Shown here: positions 11,621 through 23,162 of the stretch, one piece after another | Numbering within the stretch: the first letter of the stretch is position 1 | How the letters are laid out: every line of letters begins with the position of its first letter | NCBI GenBank assembly: GCA_016271365.2 | Contig: CM028129.1 | Span: 432,642,501 to 432,706,500, forward strand | Direction of reading: 5' to 3' | Source: Neoceratodus forsteri | Taxonomy: Eukaryota > Chordata > Ceratodontiformes > Ceratodontidae | DNA: 64,000 nucleotides | The notes under the pieces: generated by a model | Seen by the model: the letters and a program-made list of their open reading frames with translations, nothing else | Database searches by the model: none | What the model was told of the DNA's origin: nothing | Made by a program: the position numbers and the translations under genes

Positions 11621-11996
11621 GAGGAAGTCAGCCACAGTAAACTCAGGGTCCTGGATTTCAAGAAGGCTGACTTCACTCAAATGAGGGCTTCCATAAAACA
11701 AATACTTAGCAAGGAAACAGTGGGCACAGTGGAACAGAGGTGGAAAGCCCTGAAGGAAGTTTTACTCACAGTAACTACCCAGTGCACGAAGCAGATCTCT
11801 AAGTCAAGAAAAAGGAGGAAACCACTATGGTATACCAAGGATGTAGCAACAAAAATAAAAGATAAAATGAAAGTGCTCAAGTCTCAAGAGATTCAAGGAT
11901 ACTAACAATGAGGTAGTCTATAAAACCAAGGTAAAAGAAGCAAAGAAGGCAGTAAGAGTAGCCAAAGCCCAGACAGAAGAGATAATCACATGAGGA

Positions 11997-13319
11997 GTGA
12001 AGGGTGATAAAACATTTTATAGATTCATCAGAGATAAAAGGAAAACAAAAGGAGGCATTATAAGAATAGCAACCAAGGACGGCAAACAGGTAGAAAATGA
12101 TAACGAAAAAGCAGAGATTCTAAACAGTTTCTTCTGCTCAGTCTTCACAAAAGAAGACAATGGCAATGGACCCAAAAGAACATAGGCAGACTCACCGTAG
12201 AAGCAGATGCTGGACCATTTACAAGAGACAGTGTCCTAAAAGAGCTTCTCAAATTAAAAGCAACTAAAGCAATGGGCCCAGATGAAATCCACCCTAGAAT
12301 TCTGAAGGAGCTGGCACAGGAAATTGCAGACCCACTAGTAGAATTATTCACACAGTCTCTAGAGTGCAGGGAAATACCTCAGGACTGGAGAAGGGCCACA
12401 GCGGTACCCTTGCACAAAAGTGGAAGCAGGGAGGAGACCGGAAACTACTGGCCAGTGAGCTTGACCTGGGTATTGGGAAAGCTTATGGAGTCCCTACTTA
12501 AGTAAAGAATAGTGAAGTTCCTTATGGAAACAGGGCAGCTAGATACTAAACAGCATGGATTTACAGCAGAACGGTCATGCCAAATGAATATGATTGCATT
12601 CTTTGACTGGGTCTCCAAAATAGTGGACCAGGGAGGGGTGGCAGACATAGTCTGTCAAGATTTCAGCAAGACTTTTGACTCTGTCCCCCATAGAAGATTG
12701 GTCAATAAGTTACAGCACTCTGGCTTAGGGCACAAAATAGTCAAGTGGGTTCAAAACTGGCTCCACAATAGAATGCAGAGCATCACAATCAATGGAACAC
12801 TGTCTAGCGAGGGAAGGGTGATCAGTGGTGTGCCTCAAGGATCTGTCCTTGACCCAATCTTCTTCGATATATTCATCAGCGACATTGCTGATGGCCTGCA
12901 GGTTAAGGTATGCCTGTTCGCAGATGACACAAAGCTCTGCAACAGGGTAGATACAATTGAAGGAACGGCAGCAAGGGAAGCAGATCTAAAGGGCCTAGAA
13001 GCATGGTCTAGGAACTGGCAGTTGAAATTCAGCACCAAGAAGTGCAAGGTCTTGCACCTAGGTAAAGGAAACCCAAGGAAAACATACACACTCGATGGTG
13101 AACAATTCACAGAAACAAAACTTGAACAGGACATTGGAGCACTTATTTCCGATGATTTAAAGGAGAGTAGACAATGTGAAAAGGCAGCGCAGAAAGCTAG
13201 TAGCATCCTCGGATGTATTGGCAGGGGCAGTAGGAAGCGAGAGGTCATACTCCCACTGTACAGGTCCTTGGTGAGGCCATATCTCGAGTACTGTGTACAG
13301 TTTTAGAGGCCACACCTAA
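11997..13319 (+). pseudogene. CR1 reverse transcriptase (copy C)
   Basis: The frames 11997-12185, 12272-12505 and 12512-13306 cover RT from the NSFFCSVFT block through MGPDEIHPRILKEL, QDFSKTFDSVPH (about residue 50 of the last frame), GVPQGSVLDP, the catalytic LFADDTK (about residue 136) and LVRPYLEYCVQF. A stop at about 12503 separates the second and third frames. The last frame ends at the insertion breakpoint. Confidence 0.85.
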
Positions 13320-15180
13320 ACAAGCGTTTGTCAAAGGCCGAATGTTGTCTTGCTGGCATTGGCATTGGTAGTGCAGGAGTTAGAGAGATGCATAATGGGA
13401 ACAGCAGTGAAGTATGGAACTGACGCCAACCCCACCCCACCCTGCAGAGACTGACAGGCATTGAGGTGTGCCTTTGGATCATCATCCATAACGCTCATGC
13501 CTTTTCACCTCACCCTATCCTGCAGACTCCGACAAGTGTCATGTTGTGCCTTGGGGTTGTCGGGCATTGCGCTCACCCCATTCCATAAGGAAATACATTG
13601 AGATGGCTGCAGTATAGGGGAATGGGGTTAACTTTGGGGCCGAAGAGTCCAAGGCACACTTTGATGCCTGTCACTGGCTGCCGGGTGGGAAGGGGTGGAA
13701 CAGCTTGCGCATTACAGCTGACAATCCAAAGTCACACCCCTGACACTTGTCAGTCTCTACAAGGTGGGACGTTATGGTTAGAAACCCTAACGCCCCGGGC
13801 ATTTGTTGGTATTGGCACTCCAAATTTTCAATATTTTTTTTTGTGACCCCACCTCAGGAAAGCATTTGGGACCTCCGCTCATGAACAGTGGTGCTGTGAT
13901 TTTGTTAATCTGTTTCAAATGTTGATTTCCCACAGTGACCGCGCCATTCTGCGCCTGATGTGCAAAAACACATTTTGGGCAGAATGTGAAAAATGGCAGC
14001 TGTAGTGTTCATAAGGAGGTGGGAAAAAATGGCAATGTTGAAAATCTGGAGTGAAAATATTAAAAATTCTCAAAGTTACGAGCATGCGTGGAAACTGCGC
14101 AATGCACACTCATAACAGTCATTTTTTTTATTTTTTGCCAAATTTTAACATAGGCTTTTGGGAGCCCACCTCATGAACAGTGACACTGTCATTTCATTAA
14201 TCAGTCTCAAAGGTGATTCTGCACAGTGACCGCAAATCACCGTTCAGGACCAAATAACAAAATGTCAGTGACTGAGTTCATGAGGTGGGGTCCCAAGAAC
14301 CCCATGTTGAAAATTTGGAGCCAAAAGTCACAAAAATGACCAAGATATCCACCTAAGTTGAACCCCCCCTCCATTGATGCCATTATACAGCTTACCGTGA
14401 TTTTCTTCAGTTCGCGGTCGGCTTTTGAAGAGTTCAGACATATCCCACTCCACAGAAGATCACCGCACCAAGCTCCAGAGGTAAGTATGGGGTGTGGGGG
14501 GTTTGGGGAGCGCAGAGGGTGGGTGCAGGTTGGGCAAGGGGGGTGCTCTGACTCAACGATGGACCATTTTCTTATTTTCAGGAATGGATATCACGGGAAG
14601 GTTTTCTTTATTTTCAGGTGAAATTAAACAACTGTTGGGCACACTGAGGTGGGCTCCCAGTGTGCCCCATGACTTTGGGGGATATGTTGGCCACACTGCA
14701 GTGGGCTCCCAATGTGGCACACAATGGGGGTGGGGTGGGGGGGGACAGGAACATGCCGGCGTGGTTGGCTTCAGAACACATGCAGGCACACTGGGGTGGG
14801 CTCCCAGTGTGCCACACAATCTTGAGGGGAGTTATAAACATGCTGACAGGGGAACTGGGCACCCCTGCAGTCGGTTTGCTGGGGATTGTGAGAGGTGGAT
14901 GGCAACAGCCACCGCCATGTTTATTGAAATGTTTCAGCAGGCAAGGCATGCCCTTCAATGACAGGGCTCTCCCTCATTGCGGTGGCAAAATTCTTTCAAG
15001 TTGGTGGTATGCTTCTCAAAGGCTGTCATAAACAGCGTGCTCATTCATTGGTGCCACAGAGACCAGCCTAAAAAAAAGGCAATGGTGCCATTGGCCACAA
15101 CATGGCTGCACCTCCACAACCTGCTGCTCCAGCAAGCTGTCACAAAATGTTGCTTGCACTGCATGCACAGGACAACATAA
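13320..15180. mobile_element. composite inverted-repeat (foldback-like) insertion in CR1
   Basis: The insertion sits between two contiguous CR1 blocks. Block 1 (13436-13770) has two diverged direct units (about 13436-13495 and 13510-13575), each followed by their inverted counterparts (about 13640-13690 and 13716-13770). Block 2 (13821-14055) and block 3 (14132-14325) are each palindromes whose outer arms read caaattttcaa...accccacctcatgaacagtg. A hairpin tandem array follows at 14638-14813. Short terminal inverted repeats may be atgttgtctt(g) at 13342 and its complement ending at 15178. No transposase-like frame is present. Confidence 0.6.
14638..14813. repeat. three-unit array of short hairpins
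   Basis: Units at 14638-14666, 14689-14718 and 14785-14813 each hold GGCACACTG...CAGTGTGCC (or GGCCACACTG...CAATGTGGC) around a ggtgggctcc-type loop. Stems are 9 bp and perfect in units 1 and 3. Confidence 0.65.
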
Positions 15181-15655
15181 AAAGGACATAGACTGATTGG
15201 AGGCTGTACAGAGGAGAGTTTCTAAAATAGTACAGGAACTGCAGCAGGAGCAATATGAAGATAGATTACAACAACAGCAAATGTACTCCCTTGAGCAAAG
15301 GAGAAACAGGGGGCATATGATAGAAACCTTCAAATACATAAAGGGCATAAATAAGGTACAAGCAGAAAACTCTTTCTCAAAAATGAGACCATGCGAATGA
15401 GGGGGCACAGTCTGAGACTAACAGTGGGTAAATTTAAAACCAACATTCGAACGTTCTACTTCACAGAGAGGGTGGTGGACCCTTGGAATAGCTTACCACC
15501 AGAGGTTGTGGAGACCAAAACAGTCATTGACTTTAAGCTAGCATGGGACAAGTACTGCGGTAATCTCAGAAGAAGTACAGAATAGGGGGGTAGGCAATCT
15601 GGGCAGACTAGATGGATCACACGGTCCCCTTTTGCTGACACATTCTTATGTTCTT

Positions 15656-16521
15656 ATGTCCTAGATGGCAACAAAAGGGGAAGTACTACTGCTAGGCGAT
15701 TTTAATATGCCAGACATGGATTAGACCATCCCGGCAGTTGCCTCAGCCAGTAGCAGAGACATCTTGGACTCCCTGCAGGGGGCAGGCCTCAGGCAGTTAG
15801 TACAAGACCCCACCAGGGACAGGGCGATTCTGGATCTAGTATTGACCAATGAAGATAGAATCACAGAGGTCCAGGTGGAAGGTCACCTGGGGTCCAGTGA
15901 CCACCACACAGTGTGATTTAACATGGATACTGGGTCACAGTCAAGCCACACAAAGGTGAGGGTCTTGGATTTCAGGAGGGCAGACTTTGATAGGATGGGA
16001 GTATGTATCAAAGAAGCCCTGGCAAGTAGGGAGGCAGGAGGGGGTTGAGGAGCAGAGTGGGCACATCAAAATGAGCCATAGTGGAGGTGACAAACCAGTG
16101 CATAAAGCTGAGAAACAAAGACAAAAGAAGGAAGAAGCCACTATGGTTCTCTAAAGACATAGCAGAGAAAGTAAGGGCCAAAAGGTCAGCTTTCAGAAAA
16201 TATAAGGGGATTCAGAAATAAGAGGATGTGGAGGCGGTGTACCTAAATTGTCTGAAGGAAGCAGGGAAAGCCGTTAGAAGCGCAAAGGCACAAACTGAGG
16301 GAGATTAGCAAAAAAGGTGAATGAAGGGGATAAGAAATTCTGTAGGTGTATCAGCAAAAGAAGGAAGACCCGGGGGAGTACAGTAGTAAGAATCAAAGGG
16401 GATAAAGGAGATGGGGTGGAGGGAGACCTGGAAAAGGTATCAATACTGAATGAATACTTCTGTTCAGTATTTACTGAAGAAAGGGAGGGTCAGTGACTAC
16501 AGCTGGACATCAGAAACAAAG

Positions 16522-16557
<36 letters not shown>

Positions 16558-18200
16558 AGAGGTGAACACCAGTTCACTGATAGAAGAGAGTCCTAGAGGA
16601 GCTCACAAAACTAAAGGTGGACAAGGCAATGGAACTAGATGGCATACATCCCAGGACAGTGAAGGAACTAAGGATGGAGCTAGCAGCACCACTGGCAGCC
16701 ATGTTCAGTGAGTCACTCAAAACAGGAGTGGGTCCAGAGGACTGGAGAAGGGGACACGTCGTCCCTCTTCACAAAAATGGGAGCAGAGAGGAGGCAGGAA
16801 ACTATGGGCCAGTCAGTCTTACCTCAATAGTGTGTAAGATCATGAAGGCACTGCTTAAGGAAAGGATTGTGGAACACTTGGAATCCATTGGTGCACAGGA
16901 TCCGAGGCAGCTTGGACTCACGGCAGGAAGGTCATGTCAAACAAATTTGATAGATTTTTTTGACTGGGTGATGAAGGAGGTGGACCGGGGGGGGGGAGTG
17001 GTAAATTCGCCTACCTTGATTTCAGCAAGGCCTTCAACACCGTTCTAAACAGAAAGACTGGTTAACAAGCTGAGTAGCCAGGGCATGAGCTAAAAGGTGG
17101 TGAACTGGGTTGGAAACTAGTTAGGGGGCAGGAAGCAGAGGGTGGTGGTGAATGGAATCCAATCAGAGAAAAGGGGGGTAACTAATGGGGTACCTCAGGG
17201 ATCAGTCCTGGGGCCAGTCCTTTTTAATATCTTCATTAGTGACATTGCAGAGGGGCTGGAAGGGAAGGTTTGCCTGTTTGCAGATGATACCAAGATCTGC
17301 AACAGGGTGAACACTCCAGAAGAGGTGGAGAGAATGAGGAGGGACGTAGTAAAGCTGGGAGAATAATCCGAAGTGTAGCAGCTGAGGTTCAATGCAAAGA
17401 AATGCAAAATCATGCACCTGGGACTCAGAAACCCGGGGGAGAGCTACAGGATGGGGGGATTGCTTACAGTCACCGGGGAAGAAAGGGATTTGGGGATTAT
17501 TATTTCAGATGACCTAAAAGTGGCCAAGCAGAGTACAAAGGCTTTAGGGAAGGCTATTGGCATGTTGGGGTGCATAGGTAGGGGTATCACTAACAGAAGA
17601 AGGGAGTTGGTGATGCCACTATACAAAACACTAGTGAGGCCTCATCTGAAAACTGTGTACAGTTCTGGAGGCCACATATTAGGAAGGGCATAGACAGAGT
17701 GCAGGAGGTTCAGAGAAGAGCGACAAAGATGGTGAAGGGCTTACACCAGAAGATATACGAGGAGAGATTAAAAGACCTCAGTATGTGTACACTGGAATAG
17801 AGGAAAGAATGGGAGGATACAATAGAAACCTTCAAGTATCTGAAGGGCATTAACAAGGTGCAAGGGGGCAACATCTTTCCGTATAAGAGAGGTACAAGAA
17901 TGAGGGGGTACGATATGAGACTGGAGGGAGGTAGGTTAAGGAGAAATGTGAGGAAGTATTTTTTCATGGAAAGGTTGGTGGATGCATGGAATAACCTACC
18001 CCAGGAGGTGGTAGCAGTAAGCACAGTGGGGTTTTTCAAACATGCATGGGATAGACACAAGGGAGCCCTACAGGTGGTAAGGAGAGGCTAACCCGATGAC
18101 CAGATAGGGCCAGCGGCCGCTAATAAAGGTAGGGTATATGGGCAGACTGGATGGGCCTGACAGTCCTTATCTGCTAGCAGTTTCTATGTATCTACAGTAT
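15656..18200 (+). mobile_element. CR1-clade LINE, copy D (5' truncated in endonuclease)
   Basis: It begins in the last third of the endonuclease (LLLGDFNMPDMD, then SSDHHTV), passes through the linker and RT, and ends at 'cttatctgctagcagtttctatgtatc'. It lies immediately downstream of the copy C tail, so two CR1 insertions sit end to end in the same orientation. A (GA)n run at about 16518-16553 interrupts the linker. The catalytic LFADDTK box is at about 17274-17294. Confidence 0.85.
16617..17700 (+). pseudogene. CR1 reverse transcriptase (copy D)
   Basis: Frames 16617-17048, 17142-17366 and 17412-17693 give IHPRTVKELRMEL, PVSLTSIVCKIMKALL, GRSCQTNLIDFFDWV, GVPQGSVLGPVLFNIFISDI, LFADDTKICNRV and MPLYKTLVRPHL. 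Frameshifts fall near 17040 (in the DFSKAFDTV motif) and 17370-17410. Confidence 0.85.
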
Positions 18201-18249
18201 GTAGGTATAACTAGTAAAATGCATTTGCATCCTAATTTGACCTCTTGGT

Positions 18250-18342
18250 GTGTCGATATTGTCAAGTGAGGGACATTTAAAAGACAAAGGGATCTTCACT
18301 GGCAGAACTCAGAGGGTGGTGTCAGGGATTTATTCCTCCAAC

Positions 18343-18375
<33 letters not shown>

Positions 18376-19446
18376 TGTGGGATCCCTCAGGGCTCAGTGC
18401 TGTCCGCTATTGTTTGCGGTGTATATGTTGCCCCAGGAGACATTGTAAGACACTATGGGCTGAGGTTTCATTGCTATGCTGAAGATACCTAGCTCTGTCT
18501 TTCGCACCCAACCAGGATAGTGCACTGTTGGTTTTTAATAACTGCCTCGCTGAAATCCAGGACTGGATGAATTCCAGCTGGTTGAAGTTGAACTCGGGGA
18601 AGACTGAGATGATAGTAGTGGATCCAGGACACCAGATAGGGGGGTCAGGGGCTGGTCAGCCCACAGGGTTTTTCCTGGGGGGGGGCTCCCAGCTCCTTAC
18701 CTCTGAACTGGTGCGGGACCTAGGGGTGCTGCTTGATGATGGGTTGACACTGTGATCGCAGGTGTCAGCAGTCATCATGTCATCCTTTTACTATTTGAGG
18801 AACATTGCTAGGATCAAGCACCTTATTCCATCCGGTGACCTGCCTACACTGATCCATGCCTTTGTGATCTCGTGCCTTGATTACTGTAACTCCTTTTACT
18901 TTGGGCTACCAGGGGTTGATATCCACTGCCTGCAGTTAATGCAGAACACTGCAACACGGTTGTTGACGGGGACTCCCCGTACATTTCACATCTCACCAGT
19001 GTTGCACGAACTGCACTGGCAGCCAATTCAGTGGTGGATCACCTTCAAAGTCGGATTACTGACTTAAAAAGCCCTACATGGACTTGGCCCAGACTACTTG
19101 AAAGAGCTTCAGTCCCCTTACTGCCCCGAGTGACTGCTCCATTCGGCTGACGAGGGGTTGCTAGAGATTCCAAGGGTATCTTTAAAATCTTCAGGGGCCC
19201 GTGCATTTACGTACGCAGCCCCAGCCCTTTGGAATTCTCTACCACGTCAGCTTCAGGAATGCATGACCATAGAGGGGTTTAAACAGGCACTGAATATGTA
19301 TTTATGGACCCGAACTTACCCTAATTATTAATGTTGATTATTGGATTTTATTGAATATTTATGTAAAGCTGTTTTATCTTTTTGTTTTAATTTACTGTGA
19401 TGCGCTTTTACAATTTTGAAAGGTGCAAAACAAATAAAAATTATTA
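18250..19446 (+). mobile_element. L2-group LINE, 3' half
   Basis: Frames 18250-18492, 18528-18755 and 18762-19067 encode the RT end: SCGIPQGSVLSAI, a catalytic box altered to YAEDT, then LAEIQDWMNSSWLKLNSGKTEM, LGVLLDDGL, LDYCNSFYFGLP and LLTGTPRTFHISPVLHELHWQP. This ADD-to-AED change plus stops make it inactive. The tail has the L2-like 'gtaaagctg...tgatgcgcttttac' followed by attattattattt. A (CT)n tract at about 18343-18372 lies in frame just upstream of GIPQGS. Confidence 0.8.
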
Positions 19447-19449
19447 TTA

Positions 19450-20028
19450 TTTATTCAGTCATGTAGAAATTATGGGGATTTTATTAAGGAATGCATTTTC
19501 TCTACTTAAAGCAGCAGTATTTGTTAGCAAAAAATGTTGTCATATACATTTTCAGCAAAATGCATTTCTGACATCCCTTGATTCATGCTCAATGTTTTTC
19601 AAAATTTTCAGATACTTTTAAAACAGCTTTTATAGCAATTTTGTAATTAATGACTCAAGCTATTAAAGATGGCCACCACTGCCATTTGTTTTTTATCTCT
19701 TCCGTTGAGGTTACGTGTTGAATATCTATACTAGATTCATACTGTGGATGTATTAGTATAGTGGTAACACATGTTTATGATAATAAACAGCACAGCCCTG
19801 TACCAAGCTATTTAATTTGTGTATGCCTGGCATGGCACAGGAGACAGAACTTTCAAAAAACTTCAAAATCCTGTATCATTATTGAGGAATGAAAGAAAAT
19901 GAAATGATAAATGGGTGTATTGATGTTTTTCTGCTGGAGTCCAGTGTACCCGCCTCCTGCGAAGAGAAACAACAGGGAAGAGTTCGCTCCAGACAAGGCC
20001 TACCTATGTTCAAACCACCTCTGGATAC
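19450..20028. other. unassigned AT-rich interval
   Basis: No coding, tail or terminal-repeat signal recognised. Confidence 0.35.
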
Positions 20029-21562
20029 AATGACTCACTCACCAGACCACAAAGTCAGCTTTTATCATATTTTATTATGCCCCAGTTGGTGATATTACTG
20101 TAAAACTTTGTCTTACCAACATTTTGAAGCAAAAAATGTCTTCCTAAGAGCAACCACTTACTGGCCAGTGGCTTCCACACTTCAGGCTGTATTAAAATTC
20201 CTTTTAAATTCATTGCTTTCCTTTTGTAGTGAGTAAATAGAGCCTTGTTGGTATAATCCAAAGACCAAGGGCTCGATTTTCAGTCAGCCCATAGATTGCC
20301 ACAAGTTGCGCCAATCTACGGCTGCAACAAACTCCGGGTGCATCAGGGACCCAGTGCCCCATTTTATAAAAAAGGGGGGTCCTTGCAATAAAGTCCCAAA
20401 AGTTGCCACAGCTGCAGGGTTGTGCCAAACATGTGGTGCACTTAAGGGATTTGATGGAGGGTCTGTCAAGCCCCCCCCACCCAGAGCAACCATAGATGAC
20501 CTGCAGAGGTTGAGGGGTAACTATGCCTGGAAGGTGGGGACCAGGGGTCCGGTGAAGCCCTGGCGATGCCATGGGGGCAACGGGGGTATGGCAGCAGTGG
20601 AAGGGATGTGAGGAGGCACCTGGCAGAGGTACCCTGCAACATGGCACAGAGCTAACTGGGCCAGGTAGGAGGGCATGCCCAGACCATCATGACCCAGACC
20701 CCAGTTGACATCAGCCCTGGTACCTGCTCCACGGGACCCACAGTCCCTGGTAGTGTAGTCAGGCATCTGCCAATTGCCACACGGGGGCTGTGTACCTGGG
20801 AAATGTTGCGGTACCCAAGGCACGTCCCCATCCACTAAATGCACCCCACAACTGGCACCCACTGCCACCTGCCACATTTAGGGTACTGTGAGTCCTGCAG
20901 GGCAGGTGTCAGGACTGCTGTTGACTGGGGGTCTGGTTCATAATGGTCTGGCCATGCCCTTCCTACCTGGTCCCATCAACTCTGTGCCACATCACAGGGC
21001 ACCTCCACCAAGTGCCTTTTCATGTCCCTCCCAGTGCCTCTGTGACCTCATCACCCCCCGATGGCACTACCAGGGCTCCATTCACCCCCAGTCCCCAACC
21101 TCCAGACCCCCTCAATCCTCGCCCTTCCAGGCAGTGGTGTAGGCCCCTTAGACCAGCTCTTGGCTGGTTTAACATGAGCATTCTCTTGCGACCATGGCAG
21201 GGCTTCTAGAATTCTGAATAAGGGGATGGCACAACCCCACTATGGTGCAAGCACCGGGCACAAGGCCACTTCTACTGTAAAGGTGTCACAGGGTGGTTTT
21301 AGCACACGGTATCCCAGTTTCGATGCAGCCTGTGTTCGAAGATCGGAAGTGCCGCAAACTTTGCCACAAGGTGCCACTTGCATCAAAGCCGTTTAGCGCT
21401 GGCACCTTGCGCCAATGTTTTCTGTTTGAAAGTCAAGTCCTAAGTCTCTACTTCCTCAGTTTGTGTAGGGTGAATAAGCCAGTGCCTTGCCTGCCAACTG
21501 ACAATTACTCATAATAAGATATGAGAAAAGCTGACTACATTGTTTGGCGAGTGAGTCATCTC
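20029..21562. repeat. outer inverted repeat pair around a MITE-like element
   Basis: The arm at 20029-20093 (atgactcactc.., cagcttttatcatattttatta, cagttgg) is repeated in inverse at about 21497-21562 (..cataataagatatgagaaaagctgac.., gcgagtgagtcat). Similarity continues outward for some 30 bp on both sides with lower identity. The pair may be two opposite copies of an old repeat or arms of a larger palindromic element. Confidence 0.5.
20269..21440. mobile_element. non-autonomous DNA element with ~19-bp terminal inverted repeats
   Basis: The left end gggctcgattttcagtcag and the complement of the right end (ggacttgactttcaaacag) agree at most positions. Flanking triplets are caa (left) and taa (right), close to the TWA duplications of PIF/Harbinger. 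The interior is GC-rich without transposase motifs. Subterminal ttgcgccaa-type words recur at both ends. The termini resemble those of the element at 55781-56800. Confidence 0.5.
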
Positions 21563-22079
21563 CAGAAGCACTTTGTATAGTGATGTTTTTGCCAGAAAAA
21601 CATTATTGCTGAAACAGCTACATACTGACTAGCAACTACTGCTGCTCTTTTTCAAGTCTGAGTTTTCCATTGCTTAACCTTGATACAAAATGGCCAATGC
21701 GGTATAACTGAATTAATGATGAGTATGTATGTATGTCATGTTATACCCAGCTGTATGTTTTAGTGTCAACAAGTATCTTTTTCTAATTCTCAATACCCAG
21801 CTGCCTCAAGGCTCCACAAACAGCATCAGAAGTCCTATGTTGTTTACAAGACATGAAACCTAAATCCAAGAAGAGGAAAAGATTTTTGCAAGAGTCCAGC
21901 ATCTGAATAAGGGAGGGGCTGACCAGAAGCCCTCCCCTCCAGATGAGGGGAGTAGCCTTCAAGCCCAAGGGGGGGAGGGGGGAAACAGACTGGAGGTGGA
22001 GGTTTCAGGAGGAGCAGGGGGAGGATGGAAGTATAAGGAATCTGGGTGGGGTTCGACAAAAAGGATCAGGGATAAGGGG

Positions 22080-22735
22080 TGGGGGTTAGTGTTAGTAAAT
22101 GCCAGGAGTTTGGGAAACAAGTTGCCAGAGTTCCAGGCCATGCTGTTCGAGGGAGGGGTGGATGTGGCGGCAGTCACGGAAACGTGGGCCAACAAAAATC
22201 ATGACTGGGACCTAAATGTACGGGGGTACACTATGCTTAGGAAGGATAGAAAGGAGGGCAGAGGGGGTGGAGTGGCTATGTTCATTAGAGATGACATAGA
22301 AATTGCTATGGTAGAAGAGGCAGAGGGAAACGTGGAGGCCTTATGGGTCACCTTACGATCCCCAGCAGGAGATAAGGTCAAGCTGGGTGTAGCATATAGG
22401 CCCCCCGGGATGAGTGATGTTCTAGAGGATGGTTTGCTGGACAACATCATTGCCCAGTGTGGTCCAAAAGGGAAGGAGTGGTGTTGATGGGGACCTAATA
22501 TGCCAGGTACTAACTGGGGAACCATGTCCTCTAAGGTGGCCAAGGAGCAGAGGCTGCTGGATGGCTTCCAGGATGTGTTCTTAACACAGCATGTGATGGA
22601 GCCCACAAGGGAGGCATGTCCTGGATGTGGTTCTGGCAGATGGGGATCTGGTAAGGGACATGGTTGTACAGGACCCCTGACTGGGAGTGACCACAATACT
22701 GTCTGGTTTCAAATAAGCATTGGGGAGTGGGGGTG
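22080..22735 (+). pseudogene. CR1 AP-endonuclease (copy E)
   Basis: Ordered endonuclease blocks are visible: VNARSLGNKLPEF, VDVAAVTETWAN, GYTMLRKDRKEGRGGGVAMFI, VEALWVTL, VAYRPP, a degraded LGDxN block (GPNMPGTNW after a stop at about 22484) and GSDHNTVWFQI. The E of ETW and the SDH triad member are kept. The domain would nick target DNA. A stop and a frameshift near 22485-22600 inactivate it. Confidence 0.8.
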
Positions 22736-23162
22736 AGATCTAGGACACTGGCAGTGGACTTCAGGGGCAGACTTTATGGGCATGGAAATATTCTCAAGGA
22801 TCACTTGAAGGATTACCTCAACAACAAGTGTGGAAAGGAGATGGGAGGTCATAAACGGGGACTTCATGAGGCAGTCAGGATCTGCGCTAAGTTGAAGCGT
22901 AAGGAGCAAGGTCACATAAACCATGCTGGTGGTCCAGTGAGGTTCAGGTAGCAGTCAGAGAAAGAAGGCGGCTTACAAAAATATAAAACAACAAGAGGGG
23001 ATAGGGATAAGGAAATGTACCAGCCTGCATCTAGAAAAGTCACCCGTATGGTGAGGGAGCAAAGTCCGTCAAAGAGCATCGGCTGGCACAGGGGATACAT
23101 GGAGGGAAAAGGGTTCTTCCGTACATTGGGAGCGGAGAAAAACTAAGGGCCATCTCAGCAGA

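Larger units (their letters stand above)
10915..15652 (+). mobile_element. CR1-clade LINE, copy C, split by a 1.86-kb insertion
   Basis: The 5' part (10915-13319) holds an endonuclease fragment, a linker and RT. The 3' part (15181-15652) resumes exactly at the next CR1 codon block (KDIDRLEAVQ-equivalent) and ends with the tail ttcttatgttcttatg. The two parts together give a continuous CR1 with no overlap or gap, so 13320-15180 is read as an insertion. The endonuclease has lost roughly 200 bp between its YRPP block (about 11495) and its SDHRTI block (about 11585). Confidence 0.8.

Noticed and set aside
14494..14961. 155-codon plus-strand frame
   Set aside because: It overlaps the hairpin array and the G-rich tract inside the insertion. 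Overlapping frames on the other strand are equally long.
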